From: Jiulongibacter sp966250325
GTDB lineage: Bacteria > Bacteroidota > Bacteroidia > Cytophagales > Spirosomataceae
Reading direction: 5' to 3'
NCBI GenBank assembly: GCA_966250325.1
Contig: CBINGY010000005.1
Coordinates: 62,001 to 126,000 of the forward strand
DNA length: 64,000 bases
Position 1 is the stretch's first letter. Every line of letters begins with the position of its first letter. A program made the translations under genes and the position numbers. The notes under the pieces were generated by a model. The model did not search any database and was not told the origin of the DNA. It saw only the letters and a program-made list of their open reading frames with translations. This document shows positions 42,850 to 51,948 of this stretch, in pieces.

Positions 42850-43839
42850 TCATTGAGATAGGTTCACTCCCAAAATCGAATCGAGCCAGCCAAAAATCTC
42901 CTTTCGCTGCGTTTCGGTGGAAATGCTCAAATCCTGTACACACATGAATTTTGCTGAAGGATCTGCTCCACAGGCAGCGATCTTTTTTGTGATATAATCA
43001 GATTGCCGACCGGCGGGCTGCAGGTAAATCAGCTCTGAATGGTTCTGAGAAACCGCCGTTCGTTCTTCCAGACACAGATGGTAAGACAGTGAGCAGGGAT
43101 TGAACTGATCTGGGTGGCGGAAACGGTAACTGATATTATGTTCCAAAAGCTCCGGATGATCCTCGAAAAATTGCTCCATTATGACCCGGGAAACGGAATA
43201 TGGAGTGTGCTCAAAAATGAAATACCTGAAAATAAACCCGGCTTTCCTTGCTGCGTTCCATTGACCCAAATGAAAGGAGGCTCTTCGTTTTCTGGCTGGC
43301 ATAAGTACCCTGTGCCAAAGCAAATGAAAAACGGGAGCCACACTCCATTTTCCCCGAAGCACCAGTTTCCCGTCCTGAATCCAATCGGCGGGAGTCAATG
43401 GCTTAACAATAAAGAAGTCATCGTTGAAATAGACAAACTTTTCTGCTATACCGGGAATCCGCCAGAGCATACTTTCTATAGCACGGCTGTTAAAAACCGG
43501 TAGTTTATATTCAAATCCTTTGAACAATTCCTTGTGATCCACAAATCTCACATCAGAAAGTCTTTCGGGAAAATAATGAGAAATCACTGGCTCTATGTCA
43601 GGCCTCTGGCCATCAGTAACTATGTAAATGTGACGAATGAAGGGGGCGAATTTGAGGATAGATAGGAGGCAGTATTTAATCTCACCGCTGGCATCAAACC
43701 GGCTAGGAATTACATTGGGAGAAACACCGACATCCTCTTTACCAATATAGAACGCAATCTTTTTCTTCTGAGCCTCATCCCGGCCATCTACCCAGGTGAT
43801 GACTGCGTCCAGAATTTCGTTTGATTGAGCCTTCGTCAT
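42850..43839 (-). CDS. Stealth-type sugar-phosphate transferase
   Basis: A 329-residue protein of the Stealth family, which transfers hexose-1-phosphate in capsule or surface polysaccharide synthesis. Conserved region 1 is LDAVITWVDGRDE near the N-terminus and region 2 has 'YIVTDGQRPD' and FVYFNDDFFIVKPL (~120-133). Later parts have 'FEHTPYSVSRVIMEQFFEDHPE'. The ATG at 43839 places region 1 within ten residues of the start. Divergent from a GT gene pair, consistent with a shared polysaccharide role. Confidence 0.87.
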   Translation of the reverse strand: MTKAQSNEILDAVITWVDGRDEAQKKKIAFYIGKEDVGVSPNVIPSRFDASGEIKYCLLSILKFAPFIRHIYIVTDGQRPDIEPVISHYFPERLSDVRFVDHKELFKGFEYKLPVFNSRAIESMLWRIPGIAEKFVYFNDDFFIVKPLTPADWIQDGKLVLRGKWSVAPVFHLLWHRVLMPARKRRASFHLGQWNAARKAGFIFRYFIFEHTPYSVSRVIMEQFFEDHPELLEHNISYRFRHPDQFNPCSLSYHLCLEERTAVSQNHSELIYLQPAGRQSDYITKKIAACGADPSAKFMCVQDLSISTETQRKEIFGWLDSILGVNLSQ

Positions 43840-43882
43840 GTGGCAAAAGTAGCCATACATTTCTTTTCAACCACAATACCCG

Positions 43883-43890
43883 TACTTTTG
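43883..43890 (+). promoter_or_regulatory. -7 promoter element of the glycosyltransferase pair
   Basis: TACTTTTG fits TAnnTTTG, 20 bases before the ATG at 43910. Confidence 0.45.
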
Positions 43891-43909
43891 CATCAAGCAA
43901 AATCAATGT

Positions 43910-44758
43910 ATGCCGGCAGTCAGTAAAAAGAAAATTGCGGTGATCACCATGGCCAGAAATGACGATTTCTTCCTTACCCGCTGGATCAGCTATTACGGTC
44001 CGCTGTTGGGAGAAGAGAACCTGTACATTTTTCTGGATGGAGAAGACCAGCCCCTGCCTGCCAATGCAGGTAAAGTGAATATAAAACACGAAAAACGGGT
44101 AGCCGAGCACGTGGTAGCGGCTGAAAAACGAAGGTTAGGCTTTCTCTCAGATGTGGCCGCAGATTTACTGAAGCGATACGATATCATTATCGGAGTAGAC
44201 GCGGATGAGTTTGTGGTGGTTGATCCTTCAACTGGAAAATCTTTGGCCGAGTATCTGAGTGAAATTACTATTAAAGACTCCGTTTCAGGTTTAGGAATTG
44301 ACGTGGGACAGCATCTGGAGCTGGAGGAGGTTTTAGACAAAACGAAGCCATTTCTTGTACAAAGAGAATATGCTTTACTATCAACTCGATACACGAAGCC
44401 CTCGGTCATTTCAAAGCCGGTTCGTTGGGGTTCAGGCTTTCATCGGGTTCGGGGACATAATTTTCACATTGACCCTAATTTGTATCTATTTCACTTTGGA
44501 TCAGTGGATTATCAGATGATTCTGGAACGATTTCAGGACAAAGATCGCATGGCAACTGGCAGGGAAGGACATATCAAGAAACGGGCTTACACCATGACTA
44601 TAATCACAGGTAAAGTGGCCAAGGAAGGTGACAAATGGCTGTCGCTGGCCCGTAAACTTCAAACCTTTGTTCGCCCACCTTATGCACTGAATAAGCCCGC
44701 CATGCTGGGCTGGAATCTGGTGGTGAAAATTCCTGAAAGATTCAAAAATATAGTTTAG
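43910..44758 (+). CDS. Glycosyltransferase family 2/92-like protein
   Basis: A 282-residue enzyme starting with VITMARNDDFFLTRWISYY, the N-terminal pattern of GT2_4/GT92-like transferases ('mvkNe...l.eWi.yh'). A DxD-type metal site is in IIGVDADEFVVV (residues ~95-106), and 'KPVRWGSGFHRVRGH' and 'LFHFGSVDY' follow. Likely cytoplasmic and involved in surface glycan synthesis with the adjacent GT2 gene, which begins one base after its stop. Confidence 0.8.
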   Translation: MPAVSKKKIAVITMARNDDFFLTRWISYYGPLLGEENLYIFLDGEDQPLPANAGKVNIKHEKRVAEHVVAAEKRRLGFLSDVAADLLKRYDIIIGVDADEFVVVDPSTGKSLAEYLSEITIKDSVSGLGIDVGQHLELEEVLDKTKPFLVQREYALLSTRYTKPSVISKPVRWGSGFHRVRGHNFHIDPNLYLFHFGSVDYQMILERFQDKDRMATGREGHIKKRAYTMTIITGKVAKEGDKWLSLARKLQTFVRPPYALNKPAMLGWNLVVKIPERFKNIV

Positions 44759-44759
44759 A

Positions 44760-45674
44760 ATGAGTCAGGTAGCCACCATTATCGTCACTTTTAACGGAGC
44801 CCGATGGATAGAAAAATGCCTGCAAAGCCTGCTGGAAAGCACCCTGCAATCGCAAATAATTCTTGTTGATAACAATTCCACCGACGGAACGGTCGAACTG
44901 ATTAAGCCTTTCCTGGAAAAAATACTCTTCATTCAGTCAGATAGTAACTTAGGTTTTGGTGCCGCCAATAATATAGGAATTCAGAAGGCGATAGAATTGA
45001 GAGCCAAATATGTCTTTCTGCTCAACCAGGATGCCTATGTGAGAAAAGATTGTCTGGAAAAGTTATTCCATACCGGGGAGGATTTTCCAGAGTTTGGTAT
45101 CCTAAGTCCAGTTCAGTTAAGTGGAGATGGAATTGAGCCGGATGTCACTTTCAAAAATCAGCTGTCGCGTACAGTTAAAAGTTTTCCGGAGATTACATTT
45201 TTTGAGGAGTCAGTTTCTGATGAAATAATCAAGCCACTTCCTGCCAGATTTGTTGGAGCAGCCTCCTGGTTTATTCCGATAAATACAGTTAAGAAAGTAG
45301 GGCTTTTTCATCCGGTTTTTTACCATTATGGTGAGGATAATAACTATGCTGCCCGTATTCAATATTTCGGATACCAGATAGGTGTGCTTTCAGACACCGC
45401 TGTCATTCATGACAGGGAGCAACGAAAGGATTTGAGCAAATTTTTGCCTGTGAAACTGAGAACCTTCCCGTTGCATTTGCTTTTAGATATTCGAAAACCT
45501 TTGCCCATTGCCTGGTTGACGGGCTTTTATCAATTGATGCGGATAAAAAGTAAACTGAAGAACCTGGGAAATTCAGACTACGAATCAGCTTATACCGAGG
45601 GCAGGAGATGGTTTTTCAAAAGATTGGAGGAGGTCAAAAAGCTACGAAGGGAATTTAAAAGTCTGTACTCTTAA
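44760..45674 (+). CDS. Family 2 glycosyltransferase
   Basis: A 304-residue GT-A enzyme. N-terminal VATIIVTFNGARWIEKCL, then DNNSTDGTVELI (residues ~37-48), 'NLGFGAANNIGI' and 'VFLLNQDAYVRKD' for the nucleotide-sugar/metal site. 'YGEDNNYAARIQYFGY' near ~200 matches rhamnosyltransferase-like GT2 proteins. Co-transcribed with the preceding transferase. A hairpin overlapping its stop codon may end the operon. Confidence 0.88.
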   Translation: MSQVATIIVTFNGARWIEKCLQSLLESTLQSQIILVDNNSTDGTVELIKPFLEKILFIQSDSNLGFGAANNIGIQKAIELRAKYVFLLNQDAYVRKDCLEKLFHTGEDFPEFGILSPVQLSGDGIEPDVTFKNQLSRTVKSFPEITFFEESVSDEIIKPLPARFVGAASWFIPINTVKKVGLFHPVFYHYGEDNNYAARIQYFGYQIGVLSDTAVIHDREQRKDLSKFLPVKLRTFPLHLLLDIRKPLPIAWLTGFYQLMRIKSKLKNLGNSDYESAYTEGRRWFFKRLEEVKKLRREFKSLYS

Positions 45675-45695
45675 GGATAGCTTTGATTCCTTAAG
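45670..45695 (+). terminator. Terminator-like hairpin after the glycosyltransferase operon
   Basis: Perfect 8-bp stem CTTAAGGA (45670-45677) / TCCTTAAG (45688-45695), overlapping the stop codon. The tail ATTTGAGTTTG is only moderately T-rich. Confidence 0.5.
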
Positions 45696-45755
45696 ATTTG
45701 AGTTTGAAAAGTTCAATACATTAGAATATCTTTAAAATAACGTATCCCGAGAAAG

Positions 45756-46331
45756 ATGGATATTCCACAAAAAGTATATTTGACAGAGGAAGAATATCTC
45801 ATAGCAGAAAGAAATGCTCCTGAAAAGCATGAATTCTATCGCGGAGAGGTTTTTGCTATGGCCGGAGCTAGCATCCCTCACAATCAGATTTTTGCCAATA
45901 CCTTTATTAGCATTGGATCAAGAATAAAGGGTAAAGGATGTGAGACTTTTGGAAGTGATTTGCGAATTCATATTCCTTTAAACTCACTTTACACGTATCC
46001 AGACATCAGTGTTATTTGCGGCAAAATAGAAACCACTGATAGTCAAAAAGATACCGTTACAAATCCAACTGTATTGATCGAAATTGTAAGTGAAAGCACC
46101 AAAGACTATGATCGGGGATCTAAATTCATGCTCTATCGTGACATTGAATCACTCCAGGAATATATTCTAATTGATTCTACTGGAAATGTTCATATTGAAA
46201 AATTTGCCCGCCAAAAGGATGATAGCTGGCTTTTGACAGAAATCAAAGCTTTAGGAGAAACACTAGGCTTAGACTCTCTGAGTCTTGAAATACCGGTTTC
46301 GGAGATTTATGAAGGGGTGTATGATTTATAA
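45756..46331 (+). CDS. Uma2 family (DUF820) endonuclease-like protein
   Basis: A 191-residue PD-(D/E)xK-fold protein. Uma2 features are 'YLTEEEYLIAERNAPEKHEFYRGEVFAMAGAS' spread over residues ~7-38, 'FGSDLRIHI', 'YPDISVICG' with the acidic metal residue, and 'PTVLIEIVSEST' supplying ExE/K-like positions. These genes are multi-copy in cyanobacteria and some Bacteroidota and are thought to act on DNA, possibly in defence or mobile elements. Its 3' end overlaps the convergent HEPN gene by 6 bases. Confidence 0.85.
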   Translation: MDIPQKVYLTEEEYLIAERNAPEKHEFYRGEVFAMAGASIPHNQIFANTFISIGSRIKGKGCETFGSDLRIHIPLNSLYTYPDISVICGKIETTDSQKDTVTNPTVLIEIVSESTKDYDRGSKFMLYRDIESLQEYILIDSTGNVHIEKFARQKDDSWLLTEIKALGETLGLDSLSLEIPVSEIYEGVYDL

Positions 46332-46721
46332 ATAGTAGCCTTCCAATTTCTCTTTGACCATTTCAAAAAAGTCCTTTGCCAATGAAAAGGTCTTTTCCAC
46401 ATCTTCGTCTTCCAGGTTATAACTTATATCGTAGTCGCCATGAAGTCTCATTTGATATACCTGAGAGATCATTTTTGAATACTCCGATGGTATTTCAGCG
46501 GTTTTAATAAAATGAAGATTAAATTGCGTTATTGTACCAGCATGGGTAAGGCCAGACTCTATACCTTTGGTGAGTAATAGTGCACATAACCCATAAAAAA
46601 TTGAATAGTACGCCCTGTTAACCGAAGAGATATGCCAGTCGTGCTGCAGGTCATTTTCTGAAGAATCTAGAGCCTCTTCAGCTCTCAGATAGAAATTTCT
46701 GATTTTTTCATCTTTGGTCAT
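46326..46721 (-). CDS. HEPN domain protein (partner of MNT nucleotidyltransferase)
   Basis: A 131-residue helical protein of the HEPN type (PF05168-like): SVNRAYYSIFYGLCALLLTKG (residues ~28-48, partly) and 'QVYQMRLHGDYDI' near ~100. The RX4HXY RNase motif of HepT toxins is not present, so it may not be an active RNase. It overlaps the MNT gene by four bases (ATGA), forming a two-gene HEPN/MNT module often viewed as toxin-antitoxin. It overlaps uma2 tail-to-tail. Confidence 0.8.
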   Translation of the reverse strand: MTKDEKIRNFYLRAEEALDSSENDLQHDWHISSVNRAYYSIFYGLCALLLTKGIESGLTHAGTITQFNLHFIKTAEIPSEYSKMISQVYQMRLHGDYDISYNLEDEDVEKTFSLAKDFFEMVKEKLEGYYL

Positions 46722-47047
46722 AAAATCATCTGATCAGCTCTCACGTTTTTAAAGAAAAAATCGGTTCGTTGATAGCTTGCCTGATCGTATATCATAGGTG
46801 ACAAATACAGGTCATTTTTGAGGTTATATTGGAGTAGCACATCTGAAAGTTTCTCGTATTCTTTCCATCTGTCTTTGAGGTTCATTTTTTTCAGAATGAC
46901 CATTAAGTCCACATCTGAACCTTCTTTGAAATCTCCTCTGGCGTACGAACCAAAAAGTATCAAGTCGGAAAACTGAGAACCATAGATTTTTTTTAAATCT
47001 TTTTTGAAATCATTCAATATGTCTAAAACCTCCTTCTGTGACTTCAT
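46718..47047 (-). CDS. MNT-type nucleotidyltransferase
   Basis: A 109-residue minimal nucleotidyltransferase. The fold's motif GSYARG followed by SDVDLMV (residues ~32-48) supplies the GS-x10-D-x-D catalytic triad. In HEPN/MNT modules it inactivates the HEPN partner by nucleotidylation. Here MNT is the first gene, with a promoter element at 47071-47078 on the minus strand. Confidence 0.85.
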   Translation of the reverse strand: MKSQKEVLDILNDFKKDLKKIYGSQFSDLILFGSYARGDFKEGSDVDLMVILKKMNLKDRWKEYEKLSDVLLQYNLKNDLYLSPMIYDQASYQRTDFFFKNVRADQMIL

Positions 47048-47070
47048 ATTACGAAAATGAGTTTTCTATA

Positions 47071-47104
47071 CAAAGATAGCTTTTTCAAGTAGCTGCAAGA
47101 CAAA
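47071..47104 (-). promoter_or_regulatory. Promoter of the MNT/HEPN pair
   Basis: On the minus strand: -33 TTTG (complement of 47101-47104), 22-base spacer, -7 TATCTTTG (complement of 47071-47078). It is 24 bases before the ATG. Divergent from the ileS promoter. Confidence 0.5.
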
Positions 47105-47118
47105 ACATTCTATTTTCC

Positions 47119-47126
47119 TATCTTTG
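47119..47126 (+). promoter_or_regulatory. -7 promoter element of ileS
   Basis: TATCTTTG, fitting TAnnTTTG, 62 bases before the ileS ATG. A hairpin lies between it and the start. Confidence 0.5.
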
Positions 47127-47143
47127 CACCTCATTTTTGAAAG

Positions 47144-47165
47144 GCCTCTTTGGAGGCATTTTTTG
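47144..47165 (+). terminator. Terminator-like hairpin in the ileS leader
   Basis: Stem GCCTC (47144-47148) / GAGGC (47153-47157) with loop TTTG, followed by A and six T. It lies between the -7 element and the ileS ATG (47188). No T-box or tRNA-like antiterminator is visible in the short leader. Confidence 0.6.
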
Positions 47166-47187
47166 ATATAAAACAGCGGAGTTTTTG

Positions 47188-50100
47188 ATGAAATATCCTG
47201 AATATAAAGCGGTCAATTACGCGGATGTCGCCGATGAAATCCTTACTTTTTGGAAAGAGAACGATGTTTTCTCGAAATCCATCACTGAAAGAGAGGGTTA
47301 CCCTACGTTTACCTTTTACGAAGGCCCCCCTTCAGCAAACGGGACGCCGGGTATTCACCACGTGATGGCCCGTACTATCAAGGATATTTTCTGTCGCTAT
47401 AAAACCCTCAAAGGTTTTCAGGTAAACCGCAAAGGGGGCTGGGATACGCATGGACTACCCGTGGAACTCCAGGTAGAAAAAGAGCTGGGCATCACCAAGG
47501 AAGATATTGGCAAAAAAATCTCGGTAGCTGAATACAACCAGAAATGCCGCGAAGCGGTGATGCGATTCACCGGTCTATGGGCCGATATGACCGACAAAAT
47601 GGGTTACTGGGTAGATATGGATGATCCCTATATTACCTATAAAAATGAGTACATTGAAAGTTTGTGGCATCTGCTTAAAAAGCTGTACGACAAAGGCTTA
47701 CTCTATAAAGGATATACCATTCAGCCCTATTCACCTGCTGCCGGCACCGGACTTTCATCGCACGAACTCAACCAACCCGGTACCTACCGGGATGTGAAAG
47801 ACACCTCCATGACGGCCCAGTTTAAGGTCAAAAAAGACGGAAAATCGCAGTTTCTTTTTGATGCAGCCAATAGTGAAGAAGTATTCGTTCTGGCCTGGAC
47901 CACTACTCCGTGGACACTGCCCTCCAACGCTGCTTTAACAGTCGGAGCTGGTATTGAATATGCCTTGGTAAAAACTTTCAATCCATATACTCATCTGCCA
48001 GTAAATGTGGTGCTGGCCGCTGACCGTCTGGGAGCTTATTTCAATGAAAAAGGCAAAGATGGAGATTTTGAAGGCTATGCCGCCTCAGATAAAAAAACAT
48101 TGCCCTGGTCCGTTTTGAAAACCTGTAAAGGCTCCGATCTGGAAGGGATTCATTACGAGCAGTTATTGCCCTATGTGCAACCGGAAGAAGGCGATGCCTT
48201 CCGCGTAATCACCGGTGATTTTGTGACTACCGAAGACGGTACCGGTGTAGTGCACACCGCCCCTACTTTTGGAGCAGATGACTTTCGGGTAGCTCAGCAA
48301 AACGGGGTACCGGCCATCATGATCAAAGACGAAAATGGCAAAGACATGCCGCTGGTGGATAAGAAAGGCCGTTTTGTGAAGGAAGTGACCGATTTCCCGC
48401 TGGAATATGTCAAAGCCGAATATTATACCGAAGCCGAGCTGGAAGAAGAGACCAAAAAGCAGGGTCGGGATAAATACCTTTCGGTAGATGAGCGAATCTC
48501 TATCAAACTGAAGGAGGAAAACAGGGCCTTCAATGTGCAGAAATACGAGCACAGCTACCCTCATTGCTGGCGAACCGATAAGCCTGTTTTGTACTATCCA
48601 TTGGATAGCTGGTTTATACGTACCACGGCTGTGAAAGATAAGTTGGCCGCCCTAAACAAAACCATCAACTGGAAACCTGAATCAACCGGAACAGGCCGTT
48701 TTGGCAACTGGCTGGAGAATCTGGTAGACTGGAACTTATCCCGTTCAAGGTATTGGGGTACGCCGCTGCCTATCTGGCGTTCAGAGGACAATGAGGAGGT
48801 TTGTATAGGCTCTTTGGAAGAACTGGAAAACGGAATCCGTCATGCATTGAAAGACGATGCCCTTTCTGGAGATCAGAAGGCTCAAAATCAGGCATTTCTG
48901 GATTTACTTTCCAATGGCGAGGAAGATCTTCACCGCCCTTATGTAGATGAGGTTTATCTCGTTTCGGCTTCAGGTAAAGTAATGTATCGCGAGCCGGATT
49001 TGATAGATGTGTGGTTTGACTCCGGAGCCATGCCTTACGCTCAGTGGCACATGCCGTTTGAAAACCAGGAGATTTTTGACAAGGCGTATCCCGCCGATTT
49101 CATCTCCGAAGGCGTGGACCAAACCCGCGGTTGGTTCTTCACGCTGCATGCCATTGCAGGTATGTTATATGATTCCGTTGCCTTCAAAAACGTGGTTTCT
49201 ACCGGTCTGGTGCTGGATAAGAATGGCAATAAAATGTCCAAACGTCTGGGAAATGCCATTGACCCTTTTGAGACCCTGAAAAACTACGGTGCAGATCCTA
49301 CCCGCTGGTACATGATTACCAACGCCCAACCCTGGGATAACCTGCGTTTTGACCTGGCCGGCGTGACCGAGGTGCGGAATAAGTTCTTTGGTACACTCAC
49401 CAACACCTATAATTTCTTTGCTCTCTATGCCAATCTGGATGGCTACCGCTTCACCGGGAATCCAGATCTGAGTACGTGTACCGAGCTGGATAAGTGGATT
49501 TTATCCAGACTTCAGTCGCTCATTAAGGAGGTGGATGCCGCCTATGAAGACTACGAGCCAACACGTGCGGGCCGGGCTATTCAGGAGTTTGTAAGCGATC
49601 AGCTTTCCAACTGGTACGTGCGTCTGGGAAGAAGACGTTTCTGGAAAGGCGAGATGACGGAAGACAAGAAATCGGCTTACGAGACGCTGGGGCTATGTCT
49701 TAAAACCGTCTCGCAGCTGATGTCACCTATTGCCCCCTTTTATGCCGACTGGCTCTACAAAAATCTGACCGGCGATGCTGAAAAGCTTTCAGTTCACCTT
49801 TCTGATATGCCTGTGGCAAATGAGAGCTGGATCAACGAAGATCTGCAAACCAGCATGGATTATGCCCAGCGAATCAGTTCTATGATTCACGCTTTGCGAA
49901 AAGCCAATAAGCTGAAAGTACGTCAGCCGCTTTCAAAAGTGCTTATCCCGGTGCTTTCTAAAGATACCCGTCGCCAGATATCTTCGGTAGATGAACTGAT
50001 CAAAACCGAGGTCAATATCAAAGCCGTGGAATATCTGGATGATGACTCCGGCGTGCTGAGTAAGAAAGTGAAGCCTAACTTCAAGACACTCGGGCCGAAG

Positions 50101-50571
50101 TATGGTAAAAACATGAAAGATGTGGCCGCCGCTATCAATGGTATGTCAAAAGAAGATTTAAAATTGCTGGAAACAGCGGGTAAGATTGAGTTGGCCGTTG
50201 GCGAAATCGAACTCAGTGATGTAGAAATCCAGACGGAAGATCTGCCGGGCTATCTGACTGCTCAGGATGGCAATTTGACTGTGGCTCTGGATATTACGCT
50301 TACGGAAGAGCTGAAACAGGAAGGTATTGCCCGTGATTTTGTCAATAAAATCCAGAATTACCGTAAAGACAGCGGTTTTGAAGTAACCGATAAGATCAAC
50401 ATCCAGCTTCAAAACAATAACGAAGAACTGGCCAAAGCCATCGCACTCAACAAAGCCTATATCTGTGAGGAAGTGCAGGCACTTTCGCTGGAAGTGGTTG
50501 ATAATCTTAGCAATGCCGTGGAGTTGGAGATGGATGAGTTTGTTTTGGTGGTGAAGGTGGAGGTAGCGTAA
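47188..50571 (+). CDS. ileS: Isoleucyl-tRNA synthetase
   Basis: A 1127-residue class I synthetase. The HIGH-type motif is GIHH (residues ~54-57), with PPSANGTPGIHHVMARTIKD around it. The editing CP1 domain covers ~195-430 (WTTTPWTLPSNAAL), and the KMSKS motif is KMSKR (~681-685). A long C-terminal region has the tRNA anticodon-binding domain and further modules. The length fits the larger (eukaryote-like, type 2) IleS found in many Bacteroidota. The ATG at 47188 follows directly on a TTG at 47185. Confidence 0.95.
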   Translation: MKYPEYKAVNYADVADEILTFWKENDVFSKSITEREGYPTFTFYEGPPSANGTPGIHHVMARTIKDIFCRYKTLKGFQVNRKGGWDTHGLPVELQVEKELGITKEDIGKKISVAEYNQKCREAVMRFTGLWADMTDKMGYWVDMDDPYITYKNEYIESLWHLLKKLYDKGLLYKGYTIQPYSPAAGTGLSSHELNQPGTYRDVKDTSMTAQFKVKKDGKSQFLFDAANSEEVFVLAWTTTPWTLPSNAALTVGAGIEYALVKTFNPYTHLPVNVVLAADRLGAYFNEKGKDGDFEGYAASDKKTLPWSVLKTCKGSDLEGIHYEQLLPYVQPEEGDAFRVITGDFVTTEDGTGVVHTAPTFGADDFRVAQQNGVPAIMIKDENGKDMPLVDKKGRFVKEVTDFPLEYVKAEYYTEAELEEETKKQGRDKYLSVDERISIKLKEENRAFNVQKYEHSYPHCWRTDKPVLYYPLDSWFIRTTAVKDKLAALNKTINWKPESTGTGRFGNWLENLVDWNLSRSRYWGTPLPIWRSEDNEEVCIGSLEELENGIRHALKDDALSGDQKAQNQAFLDLLSNGEEDLHRPYVDEVYLVSASGKVMYREPDLIDVWFDSGAMPYAQWHMPFENQEIFDKAYPADFISEGVDQTRGWFFTLHAIAGMLYDSVAFKNVVSTGLVLDKNGNKMSKRLGNAIDPFETLKNYGADPTRWYMITNAQPWDNLRFDLAGVTEVRNKFFGTLTNTYNFFALYANLDGYRFTGNPDLSTCTELDKWILSRLQSLIKEVDAAYEDYEPTRAGRAIQEFVSDQLSNWYVRLGRRRFWKGEMTEDKKSAYETLGLCLKTVSQLMSPIAPFYADWLYKNLTGDAEKLSVHLSDMPVANESWINEDLQTSMDYAQRISSMIHALRKANKLKVRQPLSKVLIPVLSKDTRRQISSVDELIKTEVNIKAVEYLDDDSGVLSKKVKPNFKTLGPKYGKNMKDVAAAINGMSKEDLKLLETAGKIELAVGEIELSDVEIQTEDLPGYLTAQDGNLTVALDITLTEELKQEGIARDFVNKIQNYRKDSGFEVTDKINIQLQNNNEELAKAIALNKAYICEEVQALSLEVVDNLSNAVELEMDEFVLVVKVEVA

Positions 50572-50620
50572 AATGTTGGTTATTATAACCTGTAAAGACG
50601 CTATTTTTAAGTTCTAGAAT

Positions 50621-51298
50621 TCACTTTTTCTTTTCAAATACATACCCAATCTGCACATTATATACTATGGCAGATTGGGGCGAGTCAAATCTATAGCGAT
50701 CCAAATCCCGCTTATAGAAAATGGTCACATCCGGGACTTTAGAATAATATCCCATATTGAGTTCTGCGAAAAACGTTTGCTTTTTACCTATTCTAAACTT
50801 CTGCCCGATACCTATCTGCGGCACTGCATTAAATACCATTTTGTCTATTGAAGTGTGAGAAATAGATTGACTAACGGTGTTAGTGTTTTCTGCGGTAGAA
50901 GATTTAATACGTCCTGGTATTTGGGTTTTTGAAGTACTGAAACCTAACCCAACCGTAAGATATGTCCTCTTTGATGTGAACTCCTGAATAAAATTTATTG
51001 GAACTTCCCATGTACGCACACTCCCGAAAATTTCAGCCTCAGCATTTGCCGTTTGAGAAAAGTCCGCTTGGTAAGAATATGTCAGATTTCTTATACCAAT
51101 GGAAAGACTACTTTTGTTTTTCAGTGTATGAACATAAGCTAAATCCAATCCGACATTAGTGTAATATCTAATCGGCATTTCTGATGTCGCATGATGATAA
51201 TCTCCCAGGCAGGTATTAAACCCAACTCTTACTTCCTGAGAAAAGACAGTTGCAGAGGAAAACAAAAGAGCAAGAATGAGATTATGTTGATTTTTCAT
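50621..51298 (-). CDS. Exported outer-membrane beta-barrel-like protein
   Basis: A 225-residue protein with signal peptide ending TVFSQ. The rest has regularly spaced aromatic beta strands (NVGLDLAYVHTL, 'YLTVGLGFSTSK', 'FFAELNMGYYSK') and ends 'YNVQIGYVFEKKK', typical of small 8-10-strand outer-membrane barrels of Bacteroidota. No specific family recognised. Stands alone, convergent with ileS. Confidence 0.7.
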   Translation of the reverse strand: MKNQHNLILALLFSSATVFSQEVRVGFNTCLGDYHHATSEMPIRYYTNVGLDLAYVHTLKNKSSLSIGIRNLTYSYQADFSQTANAEAEIFGSVRTWEVPINFIQEFTSKRTYLTVGLGFSTSKTQIPGRIKSSTAENTNTVSQSISHTSIDKMVFNAVPQIGIGQKFRIGKKQTFFAELNMGYYSKVPDVTIFYKRDLDRYRFDSPQSAIVYNVQIGYVFEKKK

Positions 51299-51462
51299 GA
51301 GATTATAATTTACATATCGCTTATATTAAGAAAGGAAAAAAATCTCTGAATGTCAAAATGTTGTACGATAGAAGGAGGTATTAGAACAAATCGAACTTGT
51401 TTGTCTGTGTCATTGTCAATTCGACGTTTCATTGCGAATTTCAGGAAACTCTCTTAATTACT

Positions 51463-51906
51463 ATGAAATTCCTTGTTAAGACCTTTCTCCTACTGACGCT
51501 TCCAATTGTCACTTTCTCCCAGCAAAAAGAAATCATCCAAACCGATAAAGCTCCCAAAACCATCGGTCCATATAGTCAGGCGGTGAAAGCCAATGGTTTC
51601 ATTTACGTAGCGGGGCAATTAGGTATTAATCCGGAGACAGGAGCTCTCGTAGCAGATTCTTTTGAAGTGGAGGTAAAGCATGCCATGGAAAACATAAAGA
51701 CTATTCTTGAAGCATCAGGAAGTAGTATGGCCGATATTGTGAATACTACCGTGTACATCACGGAGCTTTCCAAATTCTCAGTTTTCAATGAGATTTATGG
51801 CACCTATTTCAACGAAAATTTCCCAGCCAGAACCACCGTGGGGGCTTATACCTTACCCAAAAACGCCCGGATAGAAATTGCCGTGATAGCTCTGGCAAAA
51901 GACTGA
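51463..51906 (+). CDS. RidA family protein with an export signal
   Basis: A 147-residue RidA/YjgF protein, a deaminase of reactive enamine/imine intermediates. The ATG at 51463 gives a signal peptide (LLLTLPIVTFSQ) before 'KTIGPYSQAVKANGFIYVAGQLG'. The catalytic Arg is in NFPARTTVGA (residues ~122-131). RidA proteins are normally cytosolic; an exported form suggests a periplasmic trimer acting on other substrates. An upstream ORF extension has no coding support. Confidence 0.87.
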   Translation: MKFLVKTFLLLTLPIVTFSQQKEIIQTDKAPKTIGPYSQAVKANGFIYVAGQLGINPETGALVADSFEVEVKHAMENIKTILEASGSSMADIVNTTVYITELSKFSVFNEIYGTYFNENFPARTTVGAYTLPKNARIEIAVIALAKD

Positions 51907-51916
51907 AATCGCTGAT

Positions 51917-51924
51917 TATCTTTG
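51917..51924 (+). promoter_or_regulatory. -7 promoter element of ppnP
   Basis: TATCTTTG, 25 bases before the ppnP ATG. Confidence 0.5.
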
Positions 51925-51948
51925 CCACATCATAACAAAACATAGGAA

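Noticed and set aside
46326..46721. HEPN protein as an active HepT-type RNase toxin
   Set aside because: The RX4HXY motif could not be found.
50578..50590. GGTTATTATAACC after ileS as a terminator
   Set aside because: Short AT-rich stem and no adjacent T-run.
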